Shown here: one piece after another, positions 6,005 to 6,033 of the stretch | Position numbering within the stretch: position 1 is the stretch's first letter | Layout: each line of letters opens with the position of its first letter | Source of the DNA: Anaerolinea thermophila | Lineage (GTDB): Bacteria; Chloroflexota; Anaerolineae; Anaerolineales; DRKV01 | Direction of reading: 5' to 3' | Assembly: GCA_020722405.1 (NCBI GenBank) | Contig: DYKW01000115.1 | Coordinates: forward strand, 1-6,033 | Length of the DNA stretch: 6,033 nt | Position numbers and translations under genes: made by a program | The notes under the pieces: model-generated | The model's database searches: none | What the model was told of the DNA's origin: nothing | What the model saw: the letters and a program-made list of their open reading frames with translations, nothing else

Positions 6005-6033
6005 TGTCTGGTGGTGAAAATTATTTTTCATGG

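Overview
The window holds one minus-strand operon for a peptide/nickel-type (Opp/Dpp family) ABC importer. Read in the direction of transcription, from high to low coordinates, it is: OppB-like permease (5838-4309), OppC-like permease (4132-3179), an unrecognised membrane-anchored protein of 184 residues (3133-2579), OppD-like ATPase (2527-1502) and OppF-like ATPase (about 1478-483). All five genes point the same way. The gaps are 176, 45, 51 and 23 bases, so most of the cluster should be co-transcribed. No plus-strand gene is credible, and there is no rRNA, tRNA, CRISPR array or insertion sequence.

The two permeases would form the membrane channel and the two ATPases the cytoplasmic motor. 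The solute-binding protein that normally captures the ligand outside the membrane is not in the window; it may lie just upstream (beyond 6033) or elsewhere. Substrate cannot be read from the sequence: peptides are the default for this family, but nickel, sugars or other solutes are possible.

Two things depart from a textbook opp operon. The OppB homologue is about 509 residues instead of the usual 305-340, because about 170 residues are inserted between the first membrane segment and the GDFGFSW motif, on the predicted outer face. A small single-pass protein with an outer domain is encoded between the permease and ATPase genes. Both additions would sit on the side where a binding protein docks.

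Non-coding DNA: the 195-base leader (5839-6033) has a plausible sigma70-like promoter and a GC hairpin near the start of oppB. The oppB-oppC gap has a second hairpin with matching arms, and a candidate internal promoter whose spacer holds a perfect 7-bp dyad. The 482 bases after oppF hold a 10-bp hairpin that may end the transcript and an unusual C7TC5/G5AG7 palindrome, with no convincing gene.

The organism is a bacterium with roughly balanced GC content. The long OppB form, the spaced C-terminal cysteines of OppD and the C/G-tract palindrome recall Chloroflexota (Anaerolineae-like) genomes. This is an impression from memory, not a search result.
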